NCBI GenBank assembly: GCA_958295845.1
Contig: OY282376.1
Location: 1,005,022 to 1,069,021, forward strand
Source: Caldilineaceae bacterium
GTDB lineage: Bacteria > Chloroflexota > Anaerolineae > Caldilineales > Caldilineaceae
DNA length: 64,000 nt
Direction of reading: 5' to 3'
Position 1 is the first letter of the stretch; each line of letters begins with the position of its first letter. Under the pieces are notes generated by a model, which had not been told where the DNA came from, did no database searches, and saw only the letters and a list, made by a program, of their open reading frames with translations. Shown piece by piece: positions 43,865-54,288 of the stretch. A program made the position numbers and the translations under genes.

Positions 43865-45031
43865 ATGGCCGACCCAATCATCACCAAAATCGAAATCCAC
43901 ACCTACGAAAGCGAGAGAGTAAACCTCGGCAAAGACTATAACGGCTTCAATCTCGTCTACGAGCCGGGCAGCCGCATCAAGGCCCAGGGCAGCATCCTCC
44001 GCATCGAAACCGACCAGGGCATCGCCGGCGAATACGCTGGCGGCGGTGGCGCCGATGCCGCAACCATTCCCACCTTTGCACACTTTCTCATCGGACGCAG
44101 CGCCCTCCAGCGCGAACTCATTTATACCGAAGTCAAACGCGCCCTGCGCCAGGTCGCCCGCATCGGCATGGCGCCCATCGACATCGCCCTCTGGGACATC
44201 GCCGGCAAACTATACGACCAGCCCGTCTACAAACTGCTCGGCGGCTACAAAGACAGCATCCCCTGCTACGCCAGCACCTACCACGGCGACCACCAGCCCG
44301 ACGGCCTCTCAACACCTGAAGCCTTCGCCGACTTCGCCGAACAGTGCCTCGAGCTCGGCTATCCCGCCTTCAAAATCCACGGCTGGGGCCAGGCGCCCGT
44401 CAGCCAGGAAGTCGCCAACGTCCACGCCGTTGGCAAACGCGTCGGCGACAAGATGGACCTCATGCTCGACCCCGCCTGCGAGCTCATGACCTTCGGCGAC
44501 GCCGTCAAAGTCGGCTGGGCTTGCGACGAAAACCGCTTCTTCTGGTACGAAGATCCCTACCGCGACGGCGGCATCTCCCAGTTCGCCCACCGCAAGCTGC
44601 GCCAGCTGATAAACACGCCCATCCTCCAGACCGAGCATGTCCGCTCCCTCGAGCCCCACATCGACTTCGCCCTCGCCGACGCCACCGACTACGTGCGCGG
44701 CGATGTCGGCTACGACGGCATCACCGGCGTAATGAAGCTCGCCCACGCTTGCGAAGCCCTCGGTATCGATATCGAATTCCACGGCCCCGGCCCCGCCCAG
44801 CGCCAGTGCATGGCCGCCATCCGAAACACAAACTACTACGAGATGGGCCTGCTCCACCCCAAGGCGCCAGCCAGCCACGTGCCCGAACTGTACATCGACT
44901 ACGTAGACGACCTCGAAGCCATCGACGCCAACGGCCACGTCTCCATCCCCCAAGGGCCCGGACTTGGCGTTGACATAAACTGGGATTGGGTAGAGCGAAA
45001 TCGCGTGTCAGTGGTAGAATACGGCAACTGA
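43865..45031 (+). CDS. Mandelate racemase/muconate lactonizing enzyme family protein (enolase superfamily) (1)
   Basis: A 388-residue enzyme with the enolase-superfamily barrel. The metal ligands are Asp202 (LMLDPACE), Glu229 (WYEDP) and Glu257 (LQTEHVRS); Lys170 and His172 (FKIHGWG) and His306 (EFHGPG) are the acid/base residues. Such proteins dehydrate acid sugars or racemise alpha-substituted acids by removing a proton next to a carboxylate. The ATG has GAGGATC upstream. Followed by a DHDPS-like aldolase, a sulfatase, a Gfo/Idh enzyme and an SDR in the same direction, a plausible sugar-acid pathway. The exact substrate is unknown. Confidence 0.9.
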   Translation: MADPIITKIEIHTYESERVNLGKDYNGFNLVYEPGSRIKAQGSILRIETDQGIAGEYAGGGGADAATIPTFAHFLIGRSALQRELIYTEVKRALRQVARIGMAPIDIALWDIAGKLYDQPVYKLLGGYKDSIPCYASTYHGDHQPDGLSTPEAFADFAEQCLELGYPAFKIHGWGQAPVSQEVANVHAVGKRVGDKMDLMLDPACELMTFGDAVKVGWACDENRFFWYEDPYRDGGISQFAHRKLRQLINTPILQTEHVRSLEPHIDFALADATDYVRGDVGYDGITGVMKLAHACEALGIDIEFHGPGPAQRQCMAAIRNTNYYEMGLLHPKAPASHVPELYIDYVDDLEAIDANGHVSIPQGPGLGVDINWDWVERNRVSVVEYGN

Positions 45032-45115
45032 CAACGCACCACGCAACTTCATACAGCAGATTCAAGAATCGGTAAATACGCAGCCGAACCGCCTGCGTTC
45101 CCAGGAGGAGCCACG

Positions 45116-46072
45116 ATGACTGTCGCCACTGCCCCCCAACTCTCAACCAATCAGCTGCTGTCCGCGCTCGAAGGCGTGACCGCCATCCCCTGCGCACCCT
45201 ATCGCGCCGGCAGCATCGACTACGACGCCCATCTCAAAAATGTGCGCTACCTGATGCAGACCAACAACCTGAGTGAAGGCCGGCCCCGCGTGCTCTCCAT
45301 CGCCGGCACCAGCCCCATTCACCAGATGACCCGCGCCGAGCAGGTCCGCATGGTCGACGTCACCACCCGCGCCATGGGCAACGAGGGCGTCTATGTGGCC
45401 GGCGTGATGCCCAGTCCCCTGGCAGACGCCAAGGACCTCATCGGCGAGCTCAACGGCCTCCAGCGTCCGCCCGACGCCTATCTCATCATGCCTCTCGCCG
45501 GCGTCTACGACCCCGACGGCATGTACAGCGAGTTCATGGCCTTTGGCGAAGAGGTGGACGACCGCTTCGGCGCCCGTCTCATCTACTACTTCAAAGACAG
45601 CCGCGACCTGTCGCAAATGGGTCAGCTCTTCCGCGATTCCGAAGCCTTCGTCGGCGTGAAGGTGGGCACAAGCGAAGACGACGTCCAGCCGCTCGTGCAG
45701 GCCATCGGCGATAACGGCCTCGTCATCTGGGGCATCGGCGACCGTTGCACCCGCGCCTCCCAGCTCGGCACCAAGGGCCACACATCCGGTATCGCCGTCG
45801 CCTACTCCAAGGCCTCCGACGCCATCAACAACGCCCAGCGCGCCGGCGACCACGCCGAATCCCAGCGCGTCGAGGACGCCATCTTTGCCCTTGAAGAGCT
45901 CCGCTTCCGCGACGGCCGCCGCTACAACTACTCCGCCGTCATCTCCGCCATGGCCCAGTGCGGCTTCGACGATATCGACGGCGGCGAAGGCGCGCCCTTC
46001 AACCCCCCCGTCCCCGCCGCGATCAGCCGCGAAGTGAAGGCCGCCATCGCCGACCTGGCGCAATACCACTAG
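45116..46072 (+). CDS. Dihydrodipicolinate synthase/N-acetylneuraminate lyase-family aldolase
   Basis: A 318-residue Schiff-base aldolase. The active-site lysine is in VGVKVGTSE (about residue 182), and Tyr157 or 158 in RLIYYFKDS is the usual proton-transfer residue 24-25 positions earlier. An unusual point is the motif GTSPIHQMT where DHDPS has G-T-T-G-E. This argues against lysine biosynthesis and for cleavage of a 2-keto-3-deoxy sugar acid, which agrees with the enolase-type dehydratase next to it. AGGAGG lies before the ATG. Confidence 0.88.
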   Translation: MTVATAPQLSTNQLLSALEGVTAIPCAPYRAGSIDYDAHLKNVRYLMQTNNLSEGRPRVLSIAGTSPIHQMTRAEQVRMVDVTTRAMGNEGVYVAGVMPSPLADAKDLIGELNGLQRPPDAYLIMPLAGVYDPDGMYSEFMAFGEEVDDRFGARLIYYFKDSRDLSQMGQLFRDSEAFVGVKVGTSEDDVQPLVQAIGDNGLVIWGIGDRCTRASQLGTKGHTSGIAVAYSKASDAINNAQRAGDHAESQRVEDAIFALEELRFRDGRRYNYSAVISAMAQCGFDDIDGGEGAPFNPPVPAAISREVKAAIADLAQYH

Positions 46073-46088
46073 AGTCTGGAGTCCTGCT

Positions 46089-47594
46089 ATGGCATCCCAA
46101 TCCCGCCGCGGCCCGGACGCGCCGTCTGTTCTGCTGATTTCAACCGACCACTGGCCCGCCCACCTGATGGGCGGGGCCGGCCATCCCGCAATCCGCACTC
46201 CCACCCTCGACAGCCTCGCCGGCGCCGGCGTCCGCTACACCAACGCATACGCCGAGTGCCCCGTCTGCATCCCGGCCCGTCGCACCCTCATGACCGGCGC
46301 CACCACCCGCACCCACGGCGACCGTGTCTTCAAGGTTCAGGAGCCAATGCCGCAGTTGCCGACTGTCGCCCAGACCTTCCGCGACAGCGGCTACCAGGCC
46401 TACGCCGTCGGCAAGCTGCACGTCTTCCCCCAGCGCGACCGCATCGGCTTCGACGACGTCATCCTCGCCGAAGAGGGACGCCCCATCCTCGGCGCAATCG
46501 ACGACTACGAGCTCTGGCTCGGCGAAGAGGGCCATCCCGGCCGCTCCTTCGCCCACGGCATGAGCAACAACGAATACAGCTACCGCCCCTGGCACCTGTC
46601 CGAAGAGACCCATGTCACCAATTGGGCCACCGACCAGATGTGCCGCATGATCCGCCGCCGTGACCCCACCCGGCCCGGCTTCTGGTTCCTTTCCTACTGC
46701 CATCCCCACCCGCCGCTCGTCCCCCTCGAGTGGTACTATAATCTCTACCGCGACGTGGAAATTCCACTCCCCAACCGGGCCGCCTGGTCTCAGGAATTCG
46801 ACAATCTGCCTTACGCCCTGCAGATGATCCAGACGCGCTACGGCAACTCCTTCAGTGACGAGGAGCTCCAAGGCATCCACCGCGCCTTCTACGCGCTCTG
46901 TACCCATATCGACCACCAGCTGCGCCGCGTCATCGGTACCCTGCGCGAAGAGAGGCTGCTCGACAACACCATCATCTGCTTCACCAGCGACCACGGCGAC
47001 ATGCTCGGCCAGCACGGCCTCTGGGCCAAGCGACTCTACTACGAGCAATCCGCCAACATCCCCATGCTCCTCCTCGGTCCCGCCGGCGACGAACGCACGC
47101 CCGCCGGCACCCAGGACGACCGTCTCGTCGGCTGGCAGGACGTTATGCCTACCCTGCTCGACCTCGCCGGCATCCCGATCCCGGAGACCGTCGAAGGCAC
47201 GTCAATGGTCGGAGACGCGCAGCGCCCCTATCTCTTCGGTGAAGTCGGTGAAGGACCCATGGCCTCGCGCATGATCCGGCAGGACCAGTACAAACTGATC
47301 TACTACCCAACCGGCAACCGCTTCCAACTCTTCGATCTCGAAGCCGACCCGCAGGAAATGAACGACCTCAGCCTAGCGGAGAGCCACGCCACCCTGCGCC
47401 AAAGCATGACAGCGCTGCTGGTAGACGAGCTCTACGGCAACGACGAGGAGTGGCTGCAGGACGGCGAACTCGTCGGTCTGCCCAGAAAAGAGTGGCAGCC
47501 CGTCAAAAACCGGGAGCTCTCAGGCCAGCGCGGCCTGCACTGGCCCCCGCCGCCTTTGGATCTTTCGGGCAAACAAGTAGGCATGCCAGGATGA
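46089..47594 (+). CDS. Sulfatase (formylglycine-type) (2)
   Basis: A 501-residue sulfatase. The signature CIPARRTLMTG (Cys60) is C-x-P-A-R, also modified to formylglycine. Asp20 (LISTDHWP) and the late TSDHGDMLGQHGLW provide metal ligands. It starts 16 bases after the aldolase stop, so it is in the same transcript. No signal peptide is seen. In this order the enzyme would remove a sulfate ester from an intermediate. It is not closely similar to sulfatase 1 outside the core motifs. Confidence 0.92.
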   Translation: MASQSRRGPDAPSVLLISTDHWPAHLMGGAGHPAIRTPTLDSLAGAGVRYTNAYAECPVCIPARRTLMTGATTRTHGDRVFKVQEPMPQLPTVAQTFRDSGYQAYAVGKLHVFPQRDRIGFDDVILAEEGRPILGAIDDYELWLGEEGHPGRSFAHGMSNNEYSYRPWHLSEETHVTNWATDQMCRMIRRRDPTRPGFWFLSYCHPHPPLVPLEWYYNLYRDVEIPLPNRAAWSQEFDNLPYALQMIQTRYGNSFSDEELQGIHRAFYALCTHIDHQLRRVIGTLREERLLDNTIICFTSDHGDMLGQHGLWAKRLYYEQSANIPMLLLGPAGDERTPAGTQDDRLVGWQDVMPTLLDLAGIPIPETVEGTSMVGDAQRPYLFGEVGEGPMASRMIRQDQYKLIYYPTGNRFQLFDLEADPQEMNDLSLAESHATLRQSMTALLVDELYGNDEEWLQDGELVGLPRKEWQPVKNRELSGQRGLHWPPPPLDLSGKQVGMPG

Positions 47595-47732
47595 CGGCAG
47601 GGCCCGCGGGAATCCGGATGGTGCAGAAGGCTAGATACACGTTTGATGGCCTCCCTCAACGCGAAGCCAGATCTTCGACCCGCAGCGCCCCAACAATAGA
47701 CTCATCGTTAAGGAAAGAAAGGGTACTCTCCC

Positions 47733-49067
<1,335 letters not shown>

Positions 49068-49120
49068 GCGTTCCCCAATTTCAGGGCATGTCGCACAGGA
49101 TCAAACAAGGAGACCGTACA

Positions 49121-49858
49121 TTGACTGATTTTTCCGGTCAGAACGTAATCGTAACCGGCGCCAGCAGCGGCTTCGGCGAAGCGATCGCATTGAAATTCGC
49201 AGCCGCCGGCGCGCATGTGGCCATGATCGCCCGCCGCGAGGAAGTGCTCCGCGCCCTCGCCCAACGTATCGAGAACGACGGCGGCCGCGCCCTCGTATTC
49301 CCCTGCGACGTCGGCGACGAGGCCCAGATCCGCGCCACTGTCAGAAAGATCGACGCCGAGCTCGGCCCCATCCACGTGCTCGTCAACAACGCCGGCACCA
49401 ACGTCGTCAACCGCAGCATTGACGCCACCACCATGGATGACTGGCGCGTCGTCGCCGACGTCAATCTCGTCAGCGCCTATCTCTTCACCAACCTGCTCAT
49501 GCCGCAGATGAAAGAGCGCGGCGCCGGCACCATCATCAACATCGGCTCCCGCGCCGCCAACTATCCCAGCCTCCTCTCCGGCGTCGCCTACAGCAGCGCC
49601 AAACTGGGAATGCATGCCCTCAACCGCGTCACCAACGAAGAGGGCAACCCGCACGGCGTGCGCGCCTGCATCATCAACCCCGGCGTCACCGCCACCCCGC
49701 TCCTCGACCGTCGGCCTGTCCCGCCCCCCCAGGAAGCCCGCAAGCTCATGATGCAGTCCGAAGACATCGCCGACACCGTCCTTTACGCCGCCAGCCTCCC
49801 CCTGCGCGCCAACGCCGAACGCATCGACCTCTACCCCACCAACACGGAGGTAGGCTGA
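49121..49858 (+). CDS. Short-chain dehydrogenase/reductase
   Basis: A 245-residue SDR. The cofactor motif is VTGASSGFGEA near residue 11, NNAG follows near 83, and the active site is Tyr157 and Lys161 (YSSAK) after a serine in IGSRAANYP. A 3-oxoacyl-reductase-like or gluconate-5-dehydrogenase-like activity fits the context. The start is TTG, seven bases after AAGGAGA; an ATG 11 codons upstream has no ribosome binding site. It is the fifth gene of the 43865-49858 run. Confidence 0.9.
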   Translation: MTDFSGQNVIVTGASSGFGEAIALKFAAAGAHVAMIARREEVLRALAQRIENDGGRALVFPCDVGDEAQIRATVRKIDAELGPIHVLVNNAGTNVVNRSIDATTMDDWRVVADVNLVSAYLFTNLLMPQMKERGAGTIINIGSRAANYPSLLSGVAYSSAKLGMHALNRVTNEEGNPHGVRACIINPGVTATPLLDRRPVPPPQEARKLMMQSEDIADTVLYAASLPLRANAERIDLYPTNTEVG

Positions 49859-49859
49859 C

Positions 49860-50534
49860 ATCGCCAAAAGGCTCGCGCAACTGCCGCCGGCCATTGCCGC
49901 TATCTCGCCTGACGGGCAACTCACCCCGGCCCAGCGACGCCGCCTTCTGATCTCGATCGCCCTGCGCCGCCAGCAGCCTGGGACCGGCAGCGCGCCCCAA
50001 TTCCTGCGCGAACGCTCGGCACATTATTCGTGGCCAGATTTGCGTACTATACTTGAAGGTATCCGATGGGCTGTCGTTGGCGCAGTCGCCACCCGCGCCT
50101 ATATGCCAGAGCGTATGACCAGGGATTTCAATATTCTTGACCACCATCAGGACGGAGAAATCGCGCTCGCCTGCCTGAAGGAAGCGGGCTACCAACGTGT
50201 TTCAGAACTGTCTATCCCAGGCTATATGTTCAACGCCCCCGACGGCACCGAGGTCGAGCTGCTCCTCATTCCCTTCCCCTGGATCGAAGAAGCCTTGCAA
50301 CCCGGCCGAACCGACGCCGCTGGCTACCCGGTGCTAGACCTGCCTTATCTTGTGCTTATAAAGATGGAGACCTCGCGCACCCAGGATCTCGCCGACCTCT
50401 CGAAAATGCTGGGACTCGCCAATGAGGAAGATCTGCGCCTGGTAAGGGAGACGGTTGCCCGTCTTATGCCCGATGCCGCCGAAGACCTTGAGTCTTTAAT
50501 CCATCTGGGCGGCCTGGAGATGAATGGTACCTGA
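49860..50534 (+). CDS. Nucleotidyltransferase-like protein, apparently without a standard start codon
   Basis: The body (from about residue 60) reads EGIRWAVVGAVATRAYMPERMTRDFNIL, resembling minimal nucleotidyltransferases of the AbiEii/DUF6036-like type, though the strand that normally carries the paired acidic residues is only R-D-F-N here. The usable TTG at 50040 would start in the middle of a strand. Upstream the frame stays open to a TAG at 49851 and has coding-like third-position GC, but no ATG, GTG or TTG. A GGAGG site (49846-49850) inside the SDR gene points to ATC at 49860. I chose this provisionally; the gene could be decayed or the base wrong. The role may be nucleotide transfer or a toxin-like activity. 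Confidence 0.5.
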   Translation: MAKRLAQLPPAIAAISPDGQLTPAQRRRLLISIALRRQQPGTGSAPQFLRERSAHYSWPDLRTILEGIRWAVVGAVATRAYMPERMTRDFNILDHHQDGEIALACLKEAGYQRVSELSIPGYMFNAPDGTEVELLLIPFPWIEEALQPGRTDAAGYPVLDLPYLVLIKMETSRTQDLADLSKMLGLANEEDLRLVRETVARLMPDAAEDLESLIHLGGLEMNGT

Positions 50535-50585
50535 CCTGCTTTGTCTGGCGGGTCATAAACTGAACCAAGGATCTACCGCTTTCCT

Positions 50586-51641
50586 ATGCTGCGCGTAGGC
50601 ATCATCGGCGCCGGCCGCATCAGCGACCTCCACGCCCTCGAATATCTCCGGAACGACCGCGCCCAAATCACAGCCGTCTGCGACATAGACGCAGAAACCG
50701 CCCAGCGCCGCGCAGCCGCCTGGAACGTACCGGCCGCCCGCGTCTTCCCCAACCACCACGACCTGCTCGCCCTGCCCGACCTCGACCTCGTCGAAATCCT
50801 CCTGCCCCATCACCTCCACCACCCTGTAACCCTCGACGCGCTCGCTGCCGGCAAGCACGTCTCCGTCCAGAAACCCATGGCGATCTCCCTCGCCCACGCC
50901 GACGAGATGATCGCCGCCGCCGCGGCCGCCGGTCTCACCCTACGCGTCTACGAAAACTTCATCTTCTACCCGCCCGTCGTCCATGCCAGGGAACTGATCG
51001 ACGCCGGCGAAATCGGCGACCCCCTCACCATCCGCGTCAAGAGCAACGCCGGCTTTAGCCCCACCGCCTGGCACGTGCCCCTCTCCGCCTGGGCCTGGCG
51101 CTTCGACCCAGCAATCTGCGGCGGCGGCCCCCTGCTCTTCGACGACGGCCACCACAAATTCGCCCTCGCCTGGCTCTTCATGGGACTGGCCGAAGAGGTA
51201 CACGCCTGGATCGGCCAGATGGAGCTGATGCCCGGCCGCGTCCTCGACACGCCCGCCATCGTCTCCTGGAAATTCCCCGGCAACCGCCTCGGCTCGCTCG
51301 AAGTCGTCTACTCGCCCCAACTCCAGATCGAAACCAGCTACTACGCCCAGGACGACCGCGTCGAAATCACCGGCACAAAGGGCGTCATCTGGGTCAACGG
51401 CGGCCACGGCCGCCTCACCGACGCGCCGCCCGTAACCCTCAGCCGCGACGGCCAGACCCGCGCCTTCGACGACATACCCGCCGGCTGGGAACTGAGCTTC
51501 ATCCACGCCACCCGCCACCTCATCGACGCACTCCACGACGGCAGCCCGCCAAGCCTGTCCGGCGCCGAAGGCCGCACCATCCTGCGCTCCCTCCTCGCCG
51601 CCCAAGAGTCCGCAAGCACCGGCCAGTCCGCACGCGTCTGA
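50586..51641 (+). CDS. Gfo/Idh/MocA family oxidoreductase (5)
   Basis: A 351-residue dehydrogenase-like protein. VGIIGAGRISDLHALEY carries the Rossmann loop near residue 4, and the catalytic motif is VSVQKPMAIS near residue 98, with Gln in place of the usual Glu before Lys-Pro. The downstream segment IRVKSNAGFSPTAWHVP is unlike the other four copies. Start ATG at 50586 lacks a strong ribosome binding site. It follows the nucleotidyltransferase gene by 51 bases. The next 390 bases to 52031 contain no recognisable feature. Confidence 0.87.
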   Translation: MLRVGIIGAGRISDLHALEYLRNDRAQITAVCDIDAETAQRRAAAWNVPAARVFPNHHDLLALPDLDLVEILLPHHLHHPVTLDALAAGKHVSVQKPMAISLAHADEMIAAAAAAGLTLRVYENFIFYPPVVHARELIDAGEIGDPLTIRVKSNAGFSPTAWHVPLSAWAWRFDPAICGGGPLLFDDGHHKFALAWLFMGLAEEVHAWIGQMELMPGRVLDTPAIVSWKFPGNRLGSLEVVYSPQLQIETSYYAQDDRVEITGTKGVIWVNGGHGRLTDAPPVTLSRDGQTRAFDDIPAGWELSFIHATRHLIDALHDGSPPSLSGAEGRTILRSLLAAQESASTGQSARV

Positions 51642-52031
51642 CCCCTCGCAAACAATTCCTTAAGCGAACGGAATCCAGCTCCACTCGACTGTGGCCGAAT
51701 ATCAAGACACAGGTCTCTATAGGTGCATTCCCAATACTATGCAACAAGGAAAGGGGTTGGAGTTGGCAAAGTAGAAGAGCACAGGGGGTGCAAAACCAAT
51801 CATAGAGAGGTGAAGGCGTAATCTATGCGGCCTGCAGTAGAGGAGTTTGAGGAGAGGGGAAACAAGAGTGAAGAGCGTCGATAGGCAACAGCGGGGCTCT
51901 CCACTTGGAAGCAACTGCTGACAGAGACCAGTCCCGCTAATGTCCAGACCGGCGACCGCCTGCCCAACCCCAGAGAACATCGCCTGCCTGATGAACCAAT
52001 TACCTGGTATGCGTCCGACAGCGGTTCAGGA

Positions 52032-53108
52032 TTAACGCACGCCGAACTTCTCCAGCGCCTCCCCGTCCAGTTCAACACCCAGGCCCGGCTCCTGCGGGAC
52101 CTTGAAGTACCCATCCTCGAATTCAAGAGGGCGAGCAATCAGATCGTCCACGCGCAGCATCTCTCCCACAATATCGCTCGACAGCGTTGTCGCCTTCGTC
52201 GCCGCGCATGCATGGACGAGAGAGGCCTCCGAAATGCCCAGGCCGACGCCCGATCCGTGCCATACAGGCATTCCCGCTGCCTCCGCTATCGCCGTGCCCT
52301 GCTTGAAATCGTTCATGCTGCGGCCCAGGTTCAGGTAGTCACACGCCTCGCGCTTGACCGCGTTGATAACATCTTGATGATCGCCCAGGTGCAATGCCAG
52401 CGGAAAATCCAGCTTTTCTCTCAGCAAAACGTACCAGTCCAAATTACTGCGCGAGACCGGATCCTCAAAGCATTCGATGTTATCAAGATAGGGTTCCAGG
52501 CCGCGTGTGATTTCCAGGACATGCCTCGGATGTCGCAGGTGCTGCCCCGCGTCGACAGTCACCTTCACGGCCGTGCCAACCGCTCTGTTAATGGCTGAAA
52601 TGCGCTCCACCACCGGGTCGCCCAGGTTGGCTTTCATCTTGAGCACGTCTATCCCCAGTTCTGCGGCCAGCCGCGCCCGCCTCGCCGCATCATCAGGCCA
52701 CATCTGCCCGCTGCAAAGAGAACCCCGCACGCGGTCACGATACGCGCCCCCGAGTAACTGGTAGGCCGGTAGCTCGAGCGCCTTGCCCACCAGGTCGTAC
52801 AGTGCCATCTCATAGGCCTGATAAGCCCCGGCCGCCGGACTCCAAATGTCGCCGATCGGCAAATGTTGCCAGTTCAGGTCAAGCGGGTCCTGCCCCGCAA
52901 ACAACGGCGCATACTGGCGAACAGTGCCCTCTGCCACACCCTTGGGCGCCTCGCCCAGCCCGCTCAGACCACTGTCTGTGGTCATCCGCAGCAACACAAT
53001 AGGGAGGTCCCACCAGGAACCGCTCCACCCCTCAATATTGGCGCTGTGCCAGCTGACCGGGTGCAGCGGTACCCGCACGCGGAAGGTTTCGACCTCTGCA
53101 ATTTTCAT
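52032..53108 (-). CDS. Mandelate racemase/muconate lactonizing enzyme family protein (2)
   Basis: A 358-residue enolase-superfamily protein. Lys157 and Lys159 (LKMKANL) form the K-x-K catalytic pair; Asp186 (VTVDAGQ) and Glu212 or Glu215 (IECFEDPV) are metal ligands. Where the third ligand is normally Glu in a G-E-S/H motif, this protein has LGDHQD (Asp243), and the next barrel strand reads DYLNLGRSMND. The N-terminal capping loop (HPVSWHSANIEGWSGSWWD) is long and Trp-rich. It is transcribed toward the Gfo/Idh gene and away from the array. It may be a dehydratase or cycloisomerase. Confidence 0.87.
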   Translation of the reverse strand: MKIAEVETFRVRVPLHPVSWHSANIEGWSGSWWDLPIVLLRMTTDSGLSGLGEAPKGVAEGTVRQYAPLFAGQDPLDLNWQHLPIGDIWSPAAGAYQAYEMALYDLVGKALELPAYQLLGGAYRDRVRGSLCSGQMWPDDAARRARLAAELGIDVLKMKANLGDPVVERISAINRAVGTAVKVTVDAGQHLRHPRHVLEITRGLEPYLDNIECFEDPVSRSNLDWYVLLREKLDFPLALHLGDHQDVINAVKREACDYLNLGRSMNDFKQGTAIAEAAGMPVWHGSGVGLGISEASLVHACAATKATTLSSDIVGEMLRVDDLIARPLEFEDGYFKVPQEPGLGVELDGEALEKFGVR

Positions 53109-53411
53109 CTGACAACCCCCAAGACGACCCTCTACCGCTCGAAAAAGAATTCAACCCGGCGCAAATCCACTGTCAACGGCAAAAGCCGCGTCGTGTCAGG
53201 GCGGTTGCAACGCCAGCAGGGCGCCAAAGTGCAACGACCCTGCCGCCTCCCGACGCAAAGAACGCTAACCGCGCCGCCCAACTGGCGCGGGCAATCTGAA
53301 ACCTGGACTCTCTCGGGCTGGTAGACGACTGTCAGAACAGAGAATTGTAGGAGAAAAGTGCCACTGACCCGCGAAGCGCCCAGCAGTCACCCAAAAAAAT
53401 CCCGACAAGTC

Positions 53412-53760
53412 TCTGGTGTTCTCCGCGTCCTCCGCGAATCAAAGAAAGGTGTTCTCCGTGGCCCTCCGCGGACAAAAGAAGTTGCCGTTGCCGTTCTCCG
53501 TGGCCCTTAGTGGCCCTCCGTGGACAAAGGAAGTTGCCGTTGCCCTTCTCCGTGCCCCTCAGTGGCCCTCCGTGGTTCAAAAAGAGGTGTCCTTCGCGGC
53601 CCTCCGTGGACAAAGGAAGTTGCCGTTGCCCTTCTCCGTGCCCCTCAGTGGCCCTCCGTGGTTCAAAAAGAGGTGTCCTTCGCGGCCCTCCGTGGACAAA
53701 AGAAGTTGCCGTTGCCGTTCTCCGTGCCCCTCCGTGTCCTCCGTGGTTAAAGAGGTGTCC
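53412..53760 (+). repeat. CTCCGTGG-type tandem repeat array B
   Basis: After an irregular start, three units have an exact 86-bp period, marked by ACAAAGGAAG or ACAAAAGAAG at 53524, 53610 and 53696. Each contains GTTGCCGTTGC, CCCTCAGTGGCCCTCCGTGG and GAGGTGTCCTTCGCGG segments. Two open frames over 100 codons cross it, with repeat-derived peptides only. The 53109-53411 gap before it contains nothing recognisable. Confidence 0.92.
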
Positions 53761-53804
53761 TTTTTGTTATATTCTGACCGGCCTTCCCACAACGTCAGCG
53801 AAAC

Positions 53805-54194
53805 CTAAAAGGGAATATCCTCCTCACCGCCCGCCACAGCGCCCCCATCAGCCCCGCCGCCCGCAGGCGTCCCCTGCCCACCGGCCTGACCCCAGCCACC
53901 GGCAAGCGCTTCACTTTCTGCCCGCGTGTTCAGGAACCGCACAGTCCGCGCCGTAACTTCCAGCGAAGCCCGCGTATTCCCCTCCTGGTCCGTCCACGTG
54001 TTGGGCTCCTCAACTTCGCCGACAACCAGAACCCGCTGACCCTTCGTCAGGTACTGATTGCAGGTCTCTGCCAGTCCCCGCCACGCTGCCACTCGGAACC
54101 AGACCGTCTTCTCCTGGCGCTGGCCGTCCTGGCCAGTCCAGGACCGACTGGTGGCGACACTGAAGTTGGTTACGGCCACACCGCTGGGCGTGTA
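53805..54194 (-). CDS. ssb: Single-stranded DNA-binding protein SSB-1, 3' exon (gene split by group II intron)
   Basis: This is the 129-residue remainder of an SSB protein, beginning YTPSGVAVTNFSVATSRSW and ending with the acidic tip EEDIPF that recruits repair proteins. Motifs WTGQDGQRQEKTVWF, NQYLTKGQRVLVVGEVEEP and ARTVRFL show the OB fold. Fused to the 18-codon exon at 56637-56690 it gives a normal 147-residue SSB in frame. An isolated ATG inside would give a truncated protein missing two strands, so intron splicing is needed. The Gly/Ala-rich linker (residues 100-140) is standard. It is the most downstream of three ssb genes. Confidence 0.9.
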   Translation of the reverse strand, partial: YTPSGVAVTNFSVATSRSWTGQDGQRQEKTVWFRVAAWRGLAETCNQYLTKGQRVLVVGEVEEPNTWTDQEGNTRASLEVTARTVRFLNTRAESEALAGGWGQAGGQGTPAGGGADGGAVAGGEEDIPF

Positions 54195-54254
54195 GTAGGG
54201 TAGGAAGCAGGTGAGTTACTGTTTTTCTCAGTACTTTTCCTACTCCCCCCCTCC

Positions 54255-54288
54255 GAACCGTGCTTGCGACTTTCATCGCACACGGCTC
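54255..54288 (-). ncRNA. Group II intron domain V (catalytic hairpin)
   Basis: Read on the minus strand, the 34-base motif starts GAGCCGTG, carries TGCGATGAAAGTCGCA in the middle and ends CACGGTTC. The AGC catalytic triad and the GAAA-type tetraloop are present, and the pairing is complete apart from a two-base bulge. Domain VI follows and begins GTAGGAAA, closing with TTCCTAC close to the 3' splice site. Confidence 0.95.

Noticed and set aside
51717-52138. Minus-strand frames between the fifth Gfo/Idh gene and the second enolase-type gene
   Set aside because: No ribosome binding site, codon pattern or homology; left as non-coding intergenic DNA.
53416-53956. Two overlapping open frames with repeated GPPW and LPLPFS peptides
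   Set aside because: The sequence is the CTCCGTGG array; absence of stops follows from the repeat unit length, and there is no ribosome binding site or conserved domain.
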